A stretch of 64,000 nucleotides of DNA, taken from the NCBI RefSeq assembly GCF_003426025.1, contig NZ_QJSH01000004.1, positions 169,742-233,741 on the forward strand. The letters run 5' to 3'. The first letter of the stretch is position 1. Every line of letters begins with the position of its first letter. Position numbers and translations under genes: made by a program. The stretch is from Paraliobacillus quinghaiensis (lineage in GTDB: Bacteria > Bacillota > Bacilli > Bacillales > Amphibacillaceae). Positions 53,290 through 63,248 of the stretch are shown here, in pieces. Below the pieces are notes generated by a model. That model saw nothing but the letters and a program-made list of their open reading frames with translations, made no database searches and was not told the DNA's origin.

Positions 53290-55017
53290 TTGTTGAAAAA
53301 AAACAAAATAAAAACAAAAAACAAAAAAACATTTTTTTCTCTTACATCTCTCTATGGAAAGTTACTGTCAGGTTTTTTAATTATCATTATGTTAACGATT
53401 TTTTTTGGTGCATTTAATTTATACTCATTAAATAATATTAAGAAAGAAACAGAAAACATTGTGGATCATGAACTTTCTGAATTACTTTTAATTGATCAAT
53501 TGCGTTTAAATGTCTCCGAGCGAGTTAGTTTAACCCGGGCGTATGTTGTATTTGGTTATGAAGCGTATTTGGAACGTTATAACATTTTAATAGAAGAAAG
53601 CAATCAATTGGAAGAAGAATTGCAATCAAAAATAGACCATGAGATTTTAGACAAAACAATTGAGCATAGCAAAACATTAGCAATACAAACGCAAAATAAT
53701 ATATTTAACAAATATGATACTTCCGACAACACATTAGCAATTGAAAATTTAACTATTGTAAACACATTAACCGATCGGATTATAAATGGTTATGATGAAC
53801 TTGCAGCCAATCAAGATGCAAAGATCACTTCTAGTGGTGAGACACTTATATCAAATACTAACTATTTATTAATCGTCGGTATCGCACTAATTGTAGTAAT
53901 CACTATTATTGGATTAATTATCTCATTTTTCTTATCTCGTTCTATTAGTAATCCTATAAAAAAAGTCAGCGAAAGAATGCAATCGATTTCGCAAAAAGAA
54001 TTAAATCACGAGCCATTACAAACAAAAAGAAATGATGAAGTTGGTGATTTAATTCATGCCACCAACGATATGACATTTCAATTACAAGAATTATTAGAGG
54101 AAATTAAAAAAACTTCTGGGGAAGTAAAAAAACAAACCAATCATCTAAATTTTACTACTGATGAGGTAAACAAGGGTAGTGAACAAATTGCAGCGACAAT
54201 GCAAGAATTGTCTTTAGGTGCACAAAATCAAGCTAATACATCTACAGACTTAGCACAAAATATGGCCTCCTTCCATACAATCATCCAAGAAGCTAATGAA
54301 AAAGGAAATCAAGTCAGTGAAGGTGCAAATAATGTTGTTCAATTGACGGAAGATGGAAGTAATGTTATGCAACAATCTGTCCAACAAATGGAGGCAATTG
54401 ATGCGATAGTGAAAAAGTCAGTCAACAAAGTAAGTGATTTAAGAGACCAATCTACAAAAATAAATAAGATTGTAGATGTAATTAAAGATATAGCTGATCA
54501 AACAAATTTATTAGCCTTAAACGCTGCAATTGAAGCTGCAAGAGCTGGTGAGCACGGTAAAGGCTTTGCGGTTGTTGCAGATGAGGTAAGAAAATTAGCC
54601 GAACAAGTATCTGTTTCAATCTCTGATATTACTTCAATTGTTACCGACATAACAAAAGAAACTGATTCAGTTACTAAAACATTAGAGACAGGTTATGAAC
54701 AAGTTGAAAAAGGAACCAGTCATTTAACTACAACTAAGCAAACATTCCAAAGTATAGAAACTGCTATTCGCGACATGCGTAAGGATGTTACAGCCATTTC
54801 TGATAACTTAGGTACAATTAAAAACTCTAGTGAAAAAATGCATACTGCTATAGAAGACATTGCTGCAATTTCAGAAGAGTCTGCAGCTGGTGTTGAAGAG
54901 ACTACCGCTTCTACTGAAACAACTAAAGAAGCAATGGACCGTGTATCAGTTGCTTCTAAGTCACTAACTGACCTTACAAATAATTTAAATAACCTAATCA
55001 ACAAATTTAAATTGTAA
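53290..55017 (+). CDS. Methyl-accepting chemotaxis protein
   Basis: A 575-residue receptor: transmembrane helix 1 (about 22-44), an extracytoplasmic four-helix-bundle-like sensor (about 45-192), transmembrane helix 2 (about 193-217), HAMP (about 218-270) and a long cytoplasmic signalling coiled coil. The hairpin tip [19 protein letters not shown] is intact, so it should couple to CheA/CheW. Putative methylation sites are in the flanking helices. The ligand is unknown. The N-terminal tail is very Lys-rich. It starts at TTG after AAGGAG. Confidence 0.95.
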   Translation: MLKKNKIKTKNKKTFFSLTSLYGKLLSGFLIIIMLTIFFGAFNLYSLNNIKKETENIVDHELSELLLIDQLRLNVSERVSLTRAYVVFGYEAYLERYNILIEESNQLEEELQSKIDHEILDKTIEHSKTLAIQTQNNIFNKYDTSDNTLAIENLTIVNTLTDRIINGYDELAANQDAKITSSGETLISNTNYLLIVGIALIVVITIIGLIISFFLSRSISNPIKKVSERMQSISQKELNHEPLQTKRNDEVGDLIHATNDMTFQLQELLEEIKKTSGEVKKQTNHLNFTTDEVNKGSEQIAATMQELSLGAQNQANTSTDLAQNMASFHTIIQEANEKGNQVSEGANNVVQLTEDGSNVMQQSVQQMEAIDAIVKKSVNKVSDLRDQSTKINKIVDVIKDIADQTNLLALNAAIEAARAGEHGKGFAVVADEVRKLAEQVSVSISDITSIVTDITKETDSVTKTLETGYEQVEKGTSHLTTTKQTFQSIETAIRDMRKDVTAISDNLGTIKNSSEKMHTAIEDIAAISEESAAGVEETTASTETTKEAMDRVSVASKSLTDLTNNLNNLINKFKL

Positions 55018-55042
55018 CTAACTAGGAATTTTAATTAACTAT

Positions 55043-55076
55043 AAAAAAAGGACGAGGTTTACCTCATCCTTTTTTG
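55043..55076 (+). terminator. Terminator after the chemotaxis receptor gene
   Basis: AAAAGGACGAGGT/ACCTCATCCTTTTTT hairpin 25 bases after the stop. A second, weaker GTGGT/ACCAC hairpin followed by TTTTT lies at about 55091-55136. Confidence 0.85.
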
Positions 55077-55153
55077 TTACAGTAAAACTTGGTGGTACGG
55101 ACAGCTTATATTGCTAGAGCACCACTTTTTGTCTAATAAAAGTAAAATTATAC

Positions 55154-55447
55154 TTAATAGTGTGTATTATCTTCTTGCGCATTCAAATTCAGAATCGCTC
55201 TTTCCATCTGTTGCTGTGCTTCTTCCACACGTAACTGTGCTTCGAATAACGGTTCAGTTGATGTGCCGCTTCCATTAATCGCTTTACCACGTGCACCTTG
55301 AATTTTGTCTTGAACATTTCGTAACTCTTCATGAAGCTGTTGCATCTTATCAAGGTCTGCATTATTTTTCGCATGGTTAGCTGCATCCTCTAATTTTCGA
55401 GAAACTTCTGTGAGTTGCTGTATCTCAAATTCATTTTGAATAGGCAT
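55154..55447 (-). CDS. Small helical protein of unknown function
   Basis: A 97-residue soluble protein rich in Gln, Glu and Ala, predicted as two coiled-coil helices (about 5-50 and 65-90) separated by a Gly/Ser turn (NGSGTST). No catalytic motif or signal peptide is seen. It is a single gene between the chemotaxis receptor and maf genes. I do not recognise the family with confidence. Confidence 0.72.
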   Translation of the reverse strand: MPIQNEFEIQQLTEVSRKLEDAANHAKNNADLDKMQQLHEELRNVQDKIQGARGKAINGSGTSTEPLFEAQLRVEEAQQQMERAILNLNAQEDNTHY

Positions 55448-55608
55448 AATTTTTTTCCTCCATATCTATAGTCAATCAATAGTTTTTACCGTATTCCTAA
55501 ATCATACTCTTTACTTTTCAAAATTTTCACCGGAAACTTTACTCTTAATGAAAATCTGTTAATCTGGGTAGAATAAAAATTATTACATTTTAAAAGGAGG
55601 GTATTACT

Positions 55609-56187
55609 ATGTCAAAACAGTTGATATTGGCCTCGTCATCCCCAAGGAGACAGGGACTCTTAGAACAAGTTAATATTCCCTTCAGCATTCGAAAACCGGA
55701 CATAGATGAATCGCAAATTAAAACAAATGATCCTTATGAAAAAGTAAAGCAATTAGCGATACGAAAAGCTCAAGAAGTTCAAATTGAAACTGAGGATGAA
55801 GTAATCTTAACTGCTGATACGGTTGTTTCTTATAATCAAACTATATTTGAGAAACCAAAAAATAAAGAAGAAGCTTATAAAATGATTGCTTCCCTAAGTG
55901 GAGAGATACATGAGGTATTTACCGGTTTTATGATTAAATCATTAGATAATGAGGTTGTATTTGTTGAAAGAACAAAGGTTGAATTTTGGCCTTTATCATC
56001 AGATGAAATCAATTGGTACATATCCACAAAAGATCCTTATGATAAAGCAGGTGCTTACGGAATTCAAAGTTATGGAGCAATGTTTGTTAAACAAATATTT
56101 GGTGACTATTACAATGTTGTTGGGTTACCTATCTCACGCGTTGTTAGGGAATTGAGGAATTTTTCTATTTACCCGAAAAATAGCTAA
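55609..56187 (+). CDS. maf: Maf family nucleoside triphosphate pyrophosphatase
   Basis: A 192-residue Maf/HAM1-like house-cleaning enzyme that hydrolyses non-canonical or excess dNTP/NTP (dTTP/UTP or m7GTP in relatives). The signature LASSSPRRQGLL (residues 7-18), the catalytic Asp in LTADTVVSY (about 69) and the AGAYGIQ motif (about 147-153) are intact. It is unusual in standing alone; in many Bacilli maf is next to radC and mreBCD. It has a strong AAAGGAGG site. Confidence 0.93.
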   Translation: MSKQLILASSSPRRQGLLEQVNIPFSIRKPDIDESQIKTNDPYEKVKQLAIRKAQEVQIETEDEVILTADTVVSYNQTIFEKPKNKEEAYKMIASLSGEIHEVFTGFMIKSLDNEVVFVERTKVEFWPLSSDEINWYISTKDPYDKAGAYGIQSYGAMFVKQIFGDYYNVVGLPISRVVRELRNFSIYPKNS

Positions 56188-56320
56188 TAAAGAAAACTTA
56201 GCTAGCACCAAGCCTCCTGGCGCCAGTGATTGCCTAGTTGCACTTATACTGATTTCCTAGAAATTTTTACTACGTTGAATATTCACCCATGCTAAAATTT
56301 TATACTTTCCTATCAGTGTA

Positions 56321-56350
56321 AAAAAGGCTGTTATTACAATCAGCCTTTTT
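56321..56350 (-). terminator. Terminator after glsA
   Basis: An AAAAAGGCTG/CAGCCTTTTT inverted repeat lies directly downstream of the glutaminase stop codon. Confidence 0.85.
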
Positions 56351-56351
56351 A

Positions 56352-57320
56352 TCAGTTGTTAAAAACGTTAATAATATTTTCGTGCGTAGCTCCAAACATA
56401 CTTAACCGATAATTTTTTGATAACATTTCCAATAACTTTATGCCAGCAATACTATTTCCTTTATCATCTAATGCTGGACCAAAAATACCAATACCAAATC
56501 TTCCCGGGACTGCCCCCATAATACCACCAGCTACGCCACTTTTGGCAGGGATCCCAATATTTATGGCAAATTCACCAGAAGCATTATACATGCCACATGT
56601 CACCATAAATGTTTTACAAATACGCGCCACTTCTTTCGGTATCACTTGTTTAGACGTCTCTGGATCTACGCCATCCATCGCAAACACCATACCAATGCGA
56701 GCAAGATGCAAGCAGTTCATTTCAATCGCACACTGTTTTGTATATAGATTCAATAGTTGTTCTACATCCTCATTCATGCGGTTATGCTGTTTTAAAAAAT
56801 AACATAACGCTCGATTCAAATCAGCTGTTTCATATTCAGAACGAGCTATTTCCTCGCTATAACCGATTGTTGAATCGTTTGCTAATGTTTGAATAAACGC
56901 TAAAAGTCGGTCAAGCTTCTCATCATTTGTACTCCCTTTTAACAAATGTGTAACAACTAGAGCACCAGCATTAATCATAGGATTAAGTGGTTTAGCAGGG
57001 ATCATTGTTTCTAATTTAGCAATCGAGTTAAATGGGTCTCCAGTTGGTTCCATCCCAACATGTTCAAATACCTCTTTTGACCCTCTATCTATCAAAACAA
57101 GTGCTAAACTAATTACTTTTGAAATACTTTGAAGGGTAAACTTTTCGCTTACATCACCAGCTGAGACACAGTGACCATCGGGATAGTTAATAGCAATTGA
57201 TAAATCATTTGGATTTGCTTTTCCAAGTGCAGGGATATAATCGGCAACTTTTCCATCCTTTGTATAAGTCCTTGCTTCCTCAACTAATGTCTTAAGTTCC
57301 TTGTTTGATTCACAAAACAT
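56352..57320 (-). CDS. glsA: Glutaminase
   Basis: A 322-residue serine-dependent glutaminase that deaminates glutamine to glutamate. It has the beta-lactamase-like SxxK active site in [17 protein letters not shown] (Ser near residue 63, Lys near 66), plus NPMINAGA (about 115) and SGVAGGIMG (about 258). It matches the B. subtilis GlsA (YbgJ/YlaM) type. The ATG at 57320 follows AAGGGG eight bases upstream. No glutamine transporter lies beside it. Confidence 0.95.
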   Translation of the reverse strand: MFCESNKELKTLVEEARTYTKDGKVADYIPALGKANPNDLSIAINYPDGHCVSAGDVSEKFTLQSISKVISLALVLIDRGSKEVFEHVGMEPTGDPFNSIAKLETMIPAKPLNPMINAGALVVTHLLKGSTNDEKLDRLLAFIQTLANDSTIGYSEEIARSEYETADLNRALCYFLKQHNRMNEDVEQLLNLYTKQCAIEMNCLHLARIGMVFAMDGVDPETSKQVIPKEVARICKTFMVTCGMYNASGEFAINIGIPAKSGVAGGIMGAVPGRFGIGIFGPALDDKGNSIAGIKLLEMLSKNYRLSMFGATHENIINVFNN

Positions 57321-57405
57321 ACACATCACCCCTTACTAGTATGAACAGTTAGTGTTGCTAATATTATAAGAAGATATACAAACAAAAATTTAATAATCTA
57401 ACAAA

Positions 57406-57452
57406 GTGGAGGCATTCCCCTGTTCCGATATGGAAAAGGAAAATGCCTCCAC
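57406..57452 (-). terminator. Hairpin downstream of the membrane hydrolase gene
   Basis: A GTGGAGGCATT/AATGCCTCCAC stem with a long loop lies 30 bases after the hydrolase stop codon. There is no clear T run, so it may stabilise the 3' end rather than terminate efficiently. Confidence 0.55.
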
Positions 57453-57480
57453 GTTAATATCCAATATCTTTCGTTATGTG

Positions 57481-59679
57481 TTACGAACCAACTCCAATTA
57501 CTTCCAACAATACTTTTCCTGAGTGTGAGGTGAAATGTAATGTTATATTGTTTATGTCTTCTTTCTCAAATTCTTGGTTTACTTCTTCAAATGCTTCAAT
57601 TGGTATTGCAAAAGTTTGAAAAATAGGCTCCCATGCGTTTTCGTATTTTCCATCTCTAAAATACCTATCCATTAATCCAAAGTGGGTATACTTTGTTAAA
57701 ATAACTGGTGGAAATGGAATAAAGTCATCTAATGAATGCTCTACAAAAATACCATCCGCTGCTAACTCAACCTGAATATCTGGTATGTCTTCTTCAGTTT
57801 GCAAATTCGCCATTCTTATATAGATATATCTGATGTTCTCCGAATCAAGATTGCTTAAATAGTTGTCTGGTAGACTAATACTGTATGTCGCATGATCTTC
57901 CCATTCAAGCAGAGTCGCATCGACAGGTCGATTATTACCACGTCGGTCCTCTGGTGTGATCCATTTCCATACATTAAATCCATCTGCAGTAGCAATAACT
58001 CCATTTTCAAATACCGCTTTATCATCTTGATGTTCTATGATCGGCGTATAAGTTGAATTTTGGTATTTACTAACTAGAGTCGTATCAGGTAACCAGTGTT
58101 TTCCATATTGATAGTCTCGAAAAAGTTTTTCGTAGGAGGTTTTATTATGGAATACTCTTTCAAAAAATGCTGAAATATAAACTTTAGCTATTTGACGTTG
58201 ACTTTCTGGTTCCATTATTTGCGCCTGATTCAGAAAAAGCCCTCTTGGTAAGCTATTGTCCATTCGTCCCCAGTTTGTATTGAATTGACTATGATTTGCA
58301 TCTTCTATATAAAGAGAAGCTTTAAATCCATCGCTCTCCTTATCAAAATTGGTACGATAAAATTGTCGCTCACCACGTAGATTATTCACATCACCATCTC
58401 TTGCTCCTTGCAATAGTAGATAAGAAATATTATCTAAACGAGGACGCTTTCCTTTTATTATTTTATCTGTTGGGGCAAGTGATACAACTCCTTTAATTTG
58501 AATGTTTTCCATACTATCTACGAATCTATTATCATCAAAAAATCTTTCATAATCAGCAACCATCTGAACAGCCTGACCTCCTCGTGAGTGACCGATTAAA
58601 CCAACCCGTTCGAAATCTATTTTGTTGAATAAAGCAGTTTCAGTATTTTGATTCATTTCTTGTAGTTGAATAAAATGTTCCAGTATCGTCCAGACACGCA
58701 ATTCATAATTACGATTAGGACTCCCTGAAGTATTTGAATAATTAATGAAATCCTCATCAACAGAAATGGTAAGGAAGCCTCGACTTGCTAATAACTCTCC
58801 TAAGTAATCATATCCACTGGTTGAAAAATCCTCCATTGTATGATTTCCGTGGACAATTAGTATGACTGGAAAAGGTCCATCGCCTTTGGGAAGCCATACC
58901 CTTCCGTTAACAGGTAACTCTGATTGATCAAATCCCCAAAACTCTTGTCGTTTTTCACCCCATTTAGTTATAAAACTAGAAGCATCTACGGCTTTGGTAG
59001 TAATATCAACACTCTCACCAAACTCTTTTCGATATTTATCGTTTCCATTACCATAAGTTAAAAATGTATAAGGATAATCCCCTTTTTCAGCAGGGTTTTC
59101 ATCTAAAATCATATCTGTAACATCTGCAAAAGCCGGTTGCGATTTTACACTTTGATTTTTGTTTTCTATTGTATAAAAAACAAGATAAATGGTAGTCGAT
59201 ATAAGTACTGTAGGCAGAAGAAATAGAATAACTACTTTCCTCATTCTTTTATGACAAATAAGGAGCAAAATTAGGACAACTAATAAGCTAACTATGCTGT
59301 AGCTAACACCCACAATATAGGAAAAGACTTCCCCACTATTTTCATTTAGTAACATGACAATACTAGAATATATTGCATAACTAATACTCCCCAAAAACAG
59401 ACGTGGTAAGGGAAGGTAAATAAGAGATAGGAATACACCAATAATGACCGTCCATAAGAGAAAATAGAGTCCATTAATTGAAACTGCCTTCCATATATCC
59501 ATGTACCGCGAAACAAAACCTACACCTGTTGGATTTCCCAGCGCTTCTATTATACTAGCTATAGTTGTCGCCATGAATAAACCAATAATAAACCAAGTTG
59601 CAATGATACGATCTCTTTCTGGAGTTCTTACCAGTCGTCGACATAACCATTGTCCTACCTTAACAAAAAAATTTCTCAC
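57481..59679 (-). CDS. Membrane protein with C-terminal alpha/beta-hydrolase domain
   Basis: A 732-residue protein: five hydrophobic segments in the first 175 residues, then an external alpha/beta-hydrolase domain (about 245-525) and a beta-rich C-terminal region (about 590-732). The hydrolase has the oxyanion HGNHTMED element (near 285) and nucleophile elbow GHSRGG (Ser near 370). It resembles PAF-acetylhydrolase/cutinase-like enzymes, but the substrate is unknown. The start is GTG with a GGTGGTGGAG region upstream. It is monocistronic. Confidence 0.82.
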   Translation of the reverse strand: MRNFFVKVGQWLCRRLVRTPERDRIIATWFIIGLFMATTIASIIEALGNPTGVGFVSRYMDIWKAVSINGLYFLLWTVIIGVFLSLIYLPLPRLFLGSISYAIYSSIVMLLNENSGEVFSYIVGVSYSIVSLLVVLILLLICHKRMRKVVILFLLPTVLISTTIYLVFYTIENKNQSVKSQPAFADVTDMILDENPAEKGDYPYTFLTYGNGNDKYRKEFGESVDITTKAVDASSFITKWGEKRQEFWGFDQSELPVNGRVWLPKGDGPFPVILIVHGNHTMEDFSTSGYDYLGELLASRGFLTISVDEDFINYSNTSGSPNRNYELRVWTILEHFIQLQEMNQNTETALFNKIDFERVGLIGHSRGGQAVQMVADYERFFDDNRFVDSMENIQIKGVVSLAPTDKIIKGKRPRLDNISYLLLQGARDGDVNNLRGERQFYRTNFDKESDGFKASLYIEDANHSQFNTNWGRMDNSLPRGLFLNQAQIMEPESQRQIAKVYISAFFERVFHNKTSYEKLFRDYQYGKHWLPDTTLVSKYQNSTYTPIIEHQDDKAVFENGVIATADGFNVWKWITPEDRRGNNRPVDATLLEWEDHATYSISLPDNYLSNLDSENIRYIYIRMANLQTEEDIPDIQVELAADGIFVEHSLDDFIPFPPVILTKYTHFGLMDRYFRDGKYENAWEPIFQTFAIPIEAFEEVNQEFEKEDINNITLHFTSHSGKVLLEVIGVGS

Positions 59680-59811
59680 TACTCCACCACCTAAAATTCC
59701 GATGTAGATTACTATTATATGTTTCTATATTACCATTTATATAAGCGATAAGCATGGACTTTTAATGTCTTTATGTTGTTGGTGTGTCTGCTAAACCTGT
59801 AACCTTCATTT

Positions 59812-60411
59812 TTAACTGTTACCAATAACAAGATGAGGCATGCAAGTATTTCTAACATCTTTTCCAATCTTCTTCACTTCCCATTGATGATGATAGTGAT
59901 GTTCAGTCGCCAATTGAATAGCCTGATTTTCGTTAGGTGCAGATATAACAGATTCATAACCATTGCAAGTAGTACATTTTAAATAATATAAATAAAATGG
60001 TGGGTGTTTGATATACTTGCGCAAACCAAGAATTTGCTCTAACTTTTTTTCGAATTTCTCTAAGTTTGCTATGGAGTGTTTACTTTCTTTATCGTAGCTT
60101 TGTGTATCACCTAAATAATGGTCAATTTCTTTTACAAATCCATCATCAAAAATAACTTTTGTAATACAAGAAGGTTGATCGGTAGCAAACATATCTGGTT
60201 CGGGATAAGTAAACGAGCGATAATCAAATTCTTTTAATAGCATTTCGATTTTCTTTATTTTGCTTTTAGTTATGTTAAAATCTGCTTTCCCAAGATGATA
60301 AACGGACCATTGACCGTTCCATTGAACATTTCCAATGTTGTTCACTATTACTTGATACTCTGGACAGTCACCCATACAAGGTGTTCTGGATATAAATATT
60401 TCAGTAAACAT
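59812..60411 (-). CDS. DUF6438-like protein
   Basis: A 199-residue soluble protein. The N-terminal part (about 3-125) starts with a TEIFISRTPCMGDCPEYQV motif typical of DUF6438 proteins, whose function is unknown. The C-terminal 60 residues carry a CTTC pair and several His, possibly a separate small metal-binding module. It has no signal peptide and no operon partners. Confidence 0.75.
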   Translation of the reverse strand: MFTEIFISRTPCMGDCPEYQVIVNNIGNVQWNGQWSVYHLGKADFNITKSKIKKIEMLLKEFDYRSFTYPEPDMFATDQPSCITKVIFDDGFVKEIDHYLGDTQSYDKESKHSIANLEKFEKKLEQILGLRKYIKHPPFYLYYLKCTTCNGYESVISAPNENQAIQLATEHHYHHQWEVKKIGKDVRNTCMPHLVIGNS

Positions 60412-60588
60412 TGTCTCATCACCTTTTCATTTAATCTATCTATACAATACTATAGACATAATTAAAACATAATAAAAGAGCATACTTATTTTCTATTATG
60501 TTGCACAATGAGTTATAAACTTTATATTTAGCTATTACACCTTCAGGGTCACTTACAAATGGGGTTCCTTTTACTATAGGTAAAAGTT

Positions 60589-60617
60589 TTGCACCATAGC
60601 ATATTTCATGGTAGAAT
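60589..60617 (+). promoter_or_regulatory. SigA promoter of the S-box transcript
   Basis: TTGCAC (60589-60594) and TAGAAT (60612-60617) are separated by 17 bases, with the start point expected about 10 bases before the SAM aptamer. Confidence 0.75.
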
Positions 60618-60634
60618 ATAACTAATTCAATATG

Positions 60635-60739
60635 GTTATCAAGAGTGAACGAGAGTACTGGCTCTATGACTTCACAGCAACCTACCTGAACAGGTAAGGT
60701 GCTCCCTCCAGCAAAGCAAAATTTGCTTTGAATGATAAC
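60635..60739 (+). promoter_or_regulatory. SAM-I (S-box) riboswitch aptamer
   Basis: The S-box core is complete: P1 arms GTTATC and GATAAC, AAGAG, the P2 kink-turn region with a GTGAA/TTCAC pairing, CTCTATGA, AGCAACC, P3 ACCTG/CAGGT, GGTGCT, CCTCCAGC, and P4 GCAAA/TTTGC. It binds S-adenosylmethionine. When SAM is high, the downstream terminator should form. It precedes a gene of unknown function rather than a known methionine gene. Confidence 0.93.
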
Positions 60740-60751
60740 GAACGGTGCTTT

Positions 60752-60789
60752 AGCCCTTTGTATGCATTCATTGCTGCAAAGGGCTTTTT
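60752..60789 (+). terminator. SAM riboswitch expression-platform terminator
   Basis: AGCCCTTTG/CAAAGGGCT with a 16-base loop and TTTTT. It lies 13 bases downstream of the aptamer and before the ORF at 60844. Confidence 0.9.
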
Positions 60790-60843
60790 CAATCTCATTG
60801 GTCTTGAAACCTATTGGTATGAAAATAATAGGAGGAATGCTAA

Positions 60844-61173
60844 ATGAACACGACTGGATTTATTCGCGGCTATATGGCTAAAAATCAAGAAGGAGAAAAA
60901 TATTTGTATCATGTAGTTAGGGTGGTTGAGCAGCAACTTCAGGAATTGGATGAAAACTATAAGGTAGAGTTAATGAAATCAGAGGGCTGTTATACGATTT
61001 CAATCCAGGGAAACAAGCCAACTTTAGAAGTTATCATTTCAAACTCTAACTTATTAGAACTTCAGTCTCGCTCACCATATTCCTTGGACAGATATATTTG
61101 GACAGATCTAAAGAAAAAAGGTGTGGATTTTAAAGAAGCAACTGGGAATTATTTAGAATACGTATTTATATAA
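60844..61173 (+). CDS. S-box-controlled small protein, function unknown
   Basis: A 109-residue soluble, slightly acidic protein with no signal peptide or membrane segment. It alternates predicted helices (residues 22-40) and strands, and I recognise no family. It is the only gene downstream of the SAM-I riboswitch, with GGAGG eight bases before the ATG, so its expression should rise when SAM (or methionine) is scarce. A link to methionine, SAM or sulfur metabolism follows from the switch, but its activity is unknown. The ZIP-like gene is 111 bases further on. Confidence 0.85.
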   Translation: MNTTGFIRGYMAKNQEGEKYLYHVVRVVEQQLQELDENYKVELMKSEGCYTISIQGNKPTLEVIISNSNLLELQSRSPYSLDRYIWTDLKKKGVDFKEATGNYLEYVFI

Positions 61174-61284
61174 GTTATCGTTTTCTAACATAAACAATTA
61201 AATACGTTACATTCAAAAGAATTCATGTAGACTCTGAATAGATTTAAGGTTAAATGGGAAAAAGCATATAGAGGAGGAGTCTAT

Positions 61285-62016
61285 ATGCAGGTAACAGCGT
61301 TCGCATTTGCAATAATACTAGCAAGTATGCATATCTTTGCTAAGAATTTGCGTTTTATACGTATTATTCCTAGAAGTCGGTTTCTATCATTAGGTGGCGG
61401 TGTATCTGTCGGGTATGTATTCATTCATATCCTACCTGAATTAACGGAACATCAAAGTGTAATAGAACATAAAAGATTTTTGCTTTCTTATCTTGAACAC
61501 CATGTATATTTACTGGCAATGCTTGGTTTAGTGATATTTTATATTTTAGAAAGTATCGCCAAGAAATCTCAGAGAAAAAATCAGCAAGACACAGGTAAAA
61601 AACAACCAAAGAAAAAAACCTTTTGGATTCATATCAGTTCCTTTGCAATCTATAACGGGCTAATCGGATATTTACTTATTCATAGAGATTCAGAAGGGCT
61701 ATTAAATTTGATTTTATATGTAATTGCTATGGCATTACATTTTATTGTCGTTGATTATGGCTTACGAACTCATCACAAAGATATCTATAATCGTATTGGT
61801 CGATGGTTATTAGCTTTAGCTGTAATGATCGGATGGGGAATCGGTGTCATAACTGAAATACCCGAATCAGCTTTAGCCCTACTTTTTGCATTTTTATCCG
61901 GTGCAATTATTCTAAATGTGTTAAAGGAGGAACTACCTGAAGATCGAGAAAGCAGTACTTGGGCATTTTCATTAGGAGCAATTGGATATGTAGTTCTCCT
62001 TTTAACTATCGCTTAG
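61285..62016 (+). CDS. ZIP-like polytopic membrane protein
   Basis: A 243-residue protein with about seven to eight transmembrane helices and a charged Lys/Gln-rich loop (about residues 95-115). The helix ending FIHILPEL and a later FLSGAIILNVLKEELPE segment recall the HxxPE metal motifs of ZIP metal transporters, although the match is partial. Metal transport is therefore only a suggestion. A GGAGGAG ribosome site precedes the ATG. It may share transcripts with the S-box gene, but no terminator or promoter between them is certain. Confidence 0.7.
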   Translation: MQVTAFAFAIILASMHIFAKNLRFIRIIPRSRFLSLGGGVSVGYVFIHILPELTEHQSVIEHKRFLLSYLEHHVYLLAMLGLVIFYILESIAKKSQRKNQQDTGKKQPKKKTFWIHISSFAIYNGLIGYLLIHRDSEGLLNLILYVIAMALHFIVVDYGLRTHHKDIYNRIGRWLLALAVMIGWGIGVITEIPESALALLFAFLSGAIILNVLKEELPEDRESSTWAFSLGAIGYVVLLLTIA

Positions 62017-62118
62017 AGGAAAATTTGATACCTTTTCTGGTCAATTATCAAATTAATAGTACACAATGTTTAAACTTTTAATTAACACCATGTTTTTCTT
62101 CTTTTGCAATAGAAATCT

Positions 62119-62154
62119 GGAACGTTTTCTCATTTGAGAGAACGTTCTTTTTTT
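62119..62154 (+). terminator. Terminator downstream of the ZIP-like gene
   Basis: GAACGTTTTCTCA/TGAGAGAACGTTC hairpin followed by TTTTTTT on the plus strand, about 100 bases after the stop codon. Confidence 0.8.
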
Positions 62155-62226
62155 CATTAAGGTACAGCTCCTCTTTCATACCCCAACATATATAATAGAG
62201 CCAGTAATAATCGTTTTGCAAATAAA

Positions 62227-62256
62227 AAACGCTTCTTACAAAGTGTAAGAAACGTT
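62227..62256 (-). terminator. Terminator of the rRNA-tRNA operon
   Basis: On the minus strand AACGTTTCTTAC/GTAAGAAGCGTT is followed by TTTT, 30 bases downstream of the last tRNA. Confidence 0.85.
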
Positions 62257-62285
62257 GATATAATAGCATTTTTATGTACTTAAAG

Positions 62286-62367
62286 TACCGGTGGTCGGGG
62301 TCGAACCGACACTCCAGAAGGAACACGATTTTGAGTCGTGCGCGTCTGCCAATTCCGCCACACCGGC
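62286..62367 (-). tRNA. tRNA-Leu(CAA)
   Basis: An 82-base class II cloverleaf with a variable arm; anticodon loop CTCAAAA gives CAA. CCA is not encoded (the sequence continues CTT). It is the last tRNA of the cluster. Confidence 0.95.
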
Positions 62368-62377
62368 ATATTGTGTA

Positions 62378-62451
<74 letters not shown>

Positions 62452-62471
62452 ATAATAAAAGTATATAAAAA

Positions 62472-62546
62472 TGGAGCGGAAGACGGGATTCGAACCCGCG
62501 ACCCCCACCTTGGCAAGGTGATGTTCTACCACTGAACTACTTCCGC
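62472..62546 (-). tRNA. tRNA-Gly(GCC)
   Basis: A complete cloverleaf with encoded CCA; acceptor GCGGAAG/CTTCCGC, anticodon loop TTGCCAA. Confidence 0.97.
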
Positions 62547-62553
62547 AATATAA

Positions 62554-62628
62554 TGGCTGGGCTAGCTGGATTCGAACCAGCGCATGACGATACCAAAAAC
62601 CGTTGCCTTACCGCTTGGCTATAGCCCA
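62554..62628 (-). tRNA. tRNA-Gln(TTG)
   Basis: A complete cloverleaf starting with the U1-A72 pair typical of tRNA-Gln; anticodon loop TTTTGGT, CCA encoded. Confidence 0.97.
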
Positions 62629-62636
62629 ATAATATA

Positions 62637-62713
62637 TGGGGCGACCGGTGGGAATTGAACCCACGAATGCCGGAACCACAATCCGGTGCGTTAACCCCTT
62701 CGCCACGACCGCC
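62637..62713 (-). tRNA. tRNA-His(GTG)
   Basis: A cloverleaf with the extra G at -1 opposite C73, the hallmark of tRNA-His; anticodon loop TTGTGGT, CCA encoded. Confidence 0.97.
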
Positions 62714-62726
62714 ATAACTAAAAAAA

Positions 62727-62797
62727 CAGGGGTAGTAGGAATTGAACCCACACCGGAGGTTTTGGAGACCTCTGTTCTACCTTTAAACTATACCCCT
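62727..62797 (-). tRNA. tRNA-Trp(CCA)
   Basis: A cloverleaf with acceptor AGGGGTA/TACCCCT and anticodon loop CTCCAAA. The 3' CCA is not encoded. Confidence 0.96.
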
Positions 62798-62827
62798 ACA
62801 ATATGAAATTTCATGAAATAAAAAAAA

Positions 62828-62913
62828 TGGTGGAGGGAGTAGGACTCGAACCTACGAACCCGATGGGAGCGGATTTACAGTCCGCCGCGTTTGGCCAACT
62901 TCGCTATCCCTCC
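62828..62913 (-). tRNA. tRNA-Tyr(GTA)
   Basis: A class II tRNA of 86 bases with a long variable arm; anticodon loop CTGTAAA, CCA encoded. Confidence 0.97.
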
Positions 62914-62926
62914 ACTATTTAAAAAG

Positions 62927-63002
<76 letters not shown>

Positions 63003-63039
63003 AGATAAAATTGGTATATAATTACTTATATATTAAAAG

Positions 63040-63116
63040 TGGCGGTCCGGACGGGACTCGAACCCGCGACCTCCTGCGTGACAGGCAGGCATTCTAACCA
63101 ACTGAACTACCGGACC
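63040..63116 (-). tRNA. tRNA-Asp(GTC)
   Basis: A complete cloverleaf; anticodon loop CTGTCAC, CCA encoded. Confidence 0.97.
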
Positions 63117-63121
63117 AATTT

Positions 63122-63198
<77 letters not shown>

Positions 63199-63248
63199 AT
63201 AATGTAGAATTTTTATTAATTCTAGTATATTAATTTAGTGTTTTAAAA

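Noticed and set aside
55091..55136. Possible T-box remnant (GGTGGTACGG)
   Set aside because: The short GGTGGTAC resembles a T-box core, but there is no specifier stem, no full antiterminator and no aminoacyl-tRNA gene downstream; it reads better as a weak terminator.
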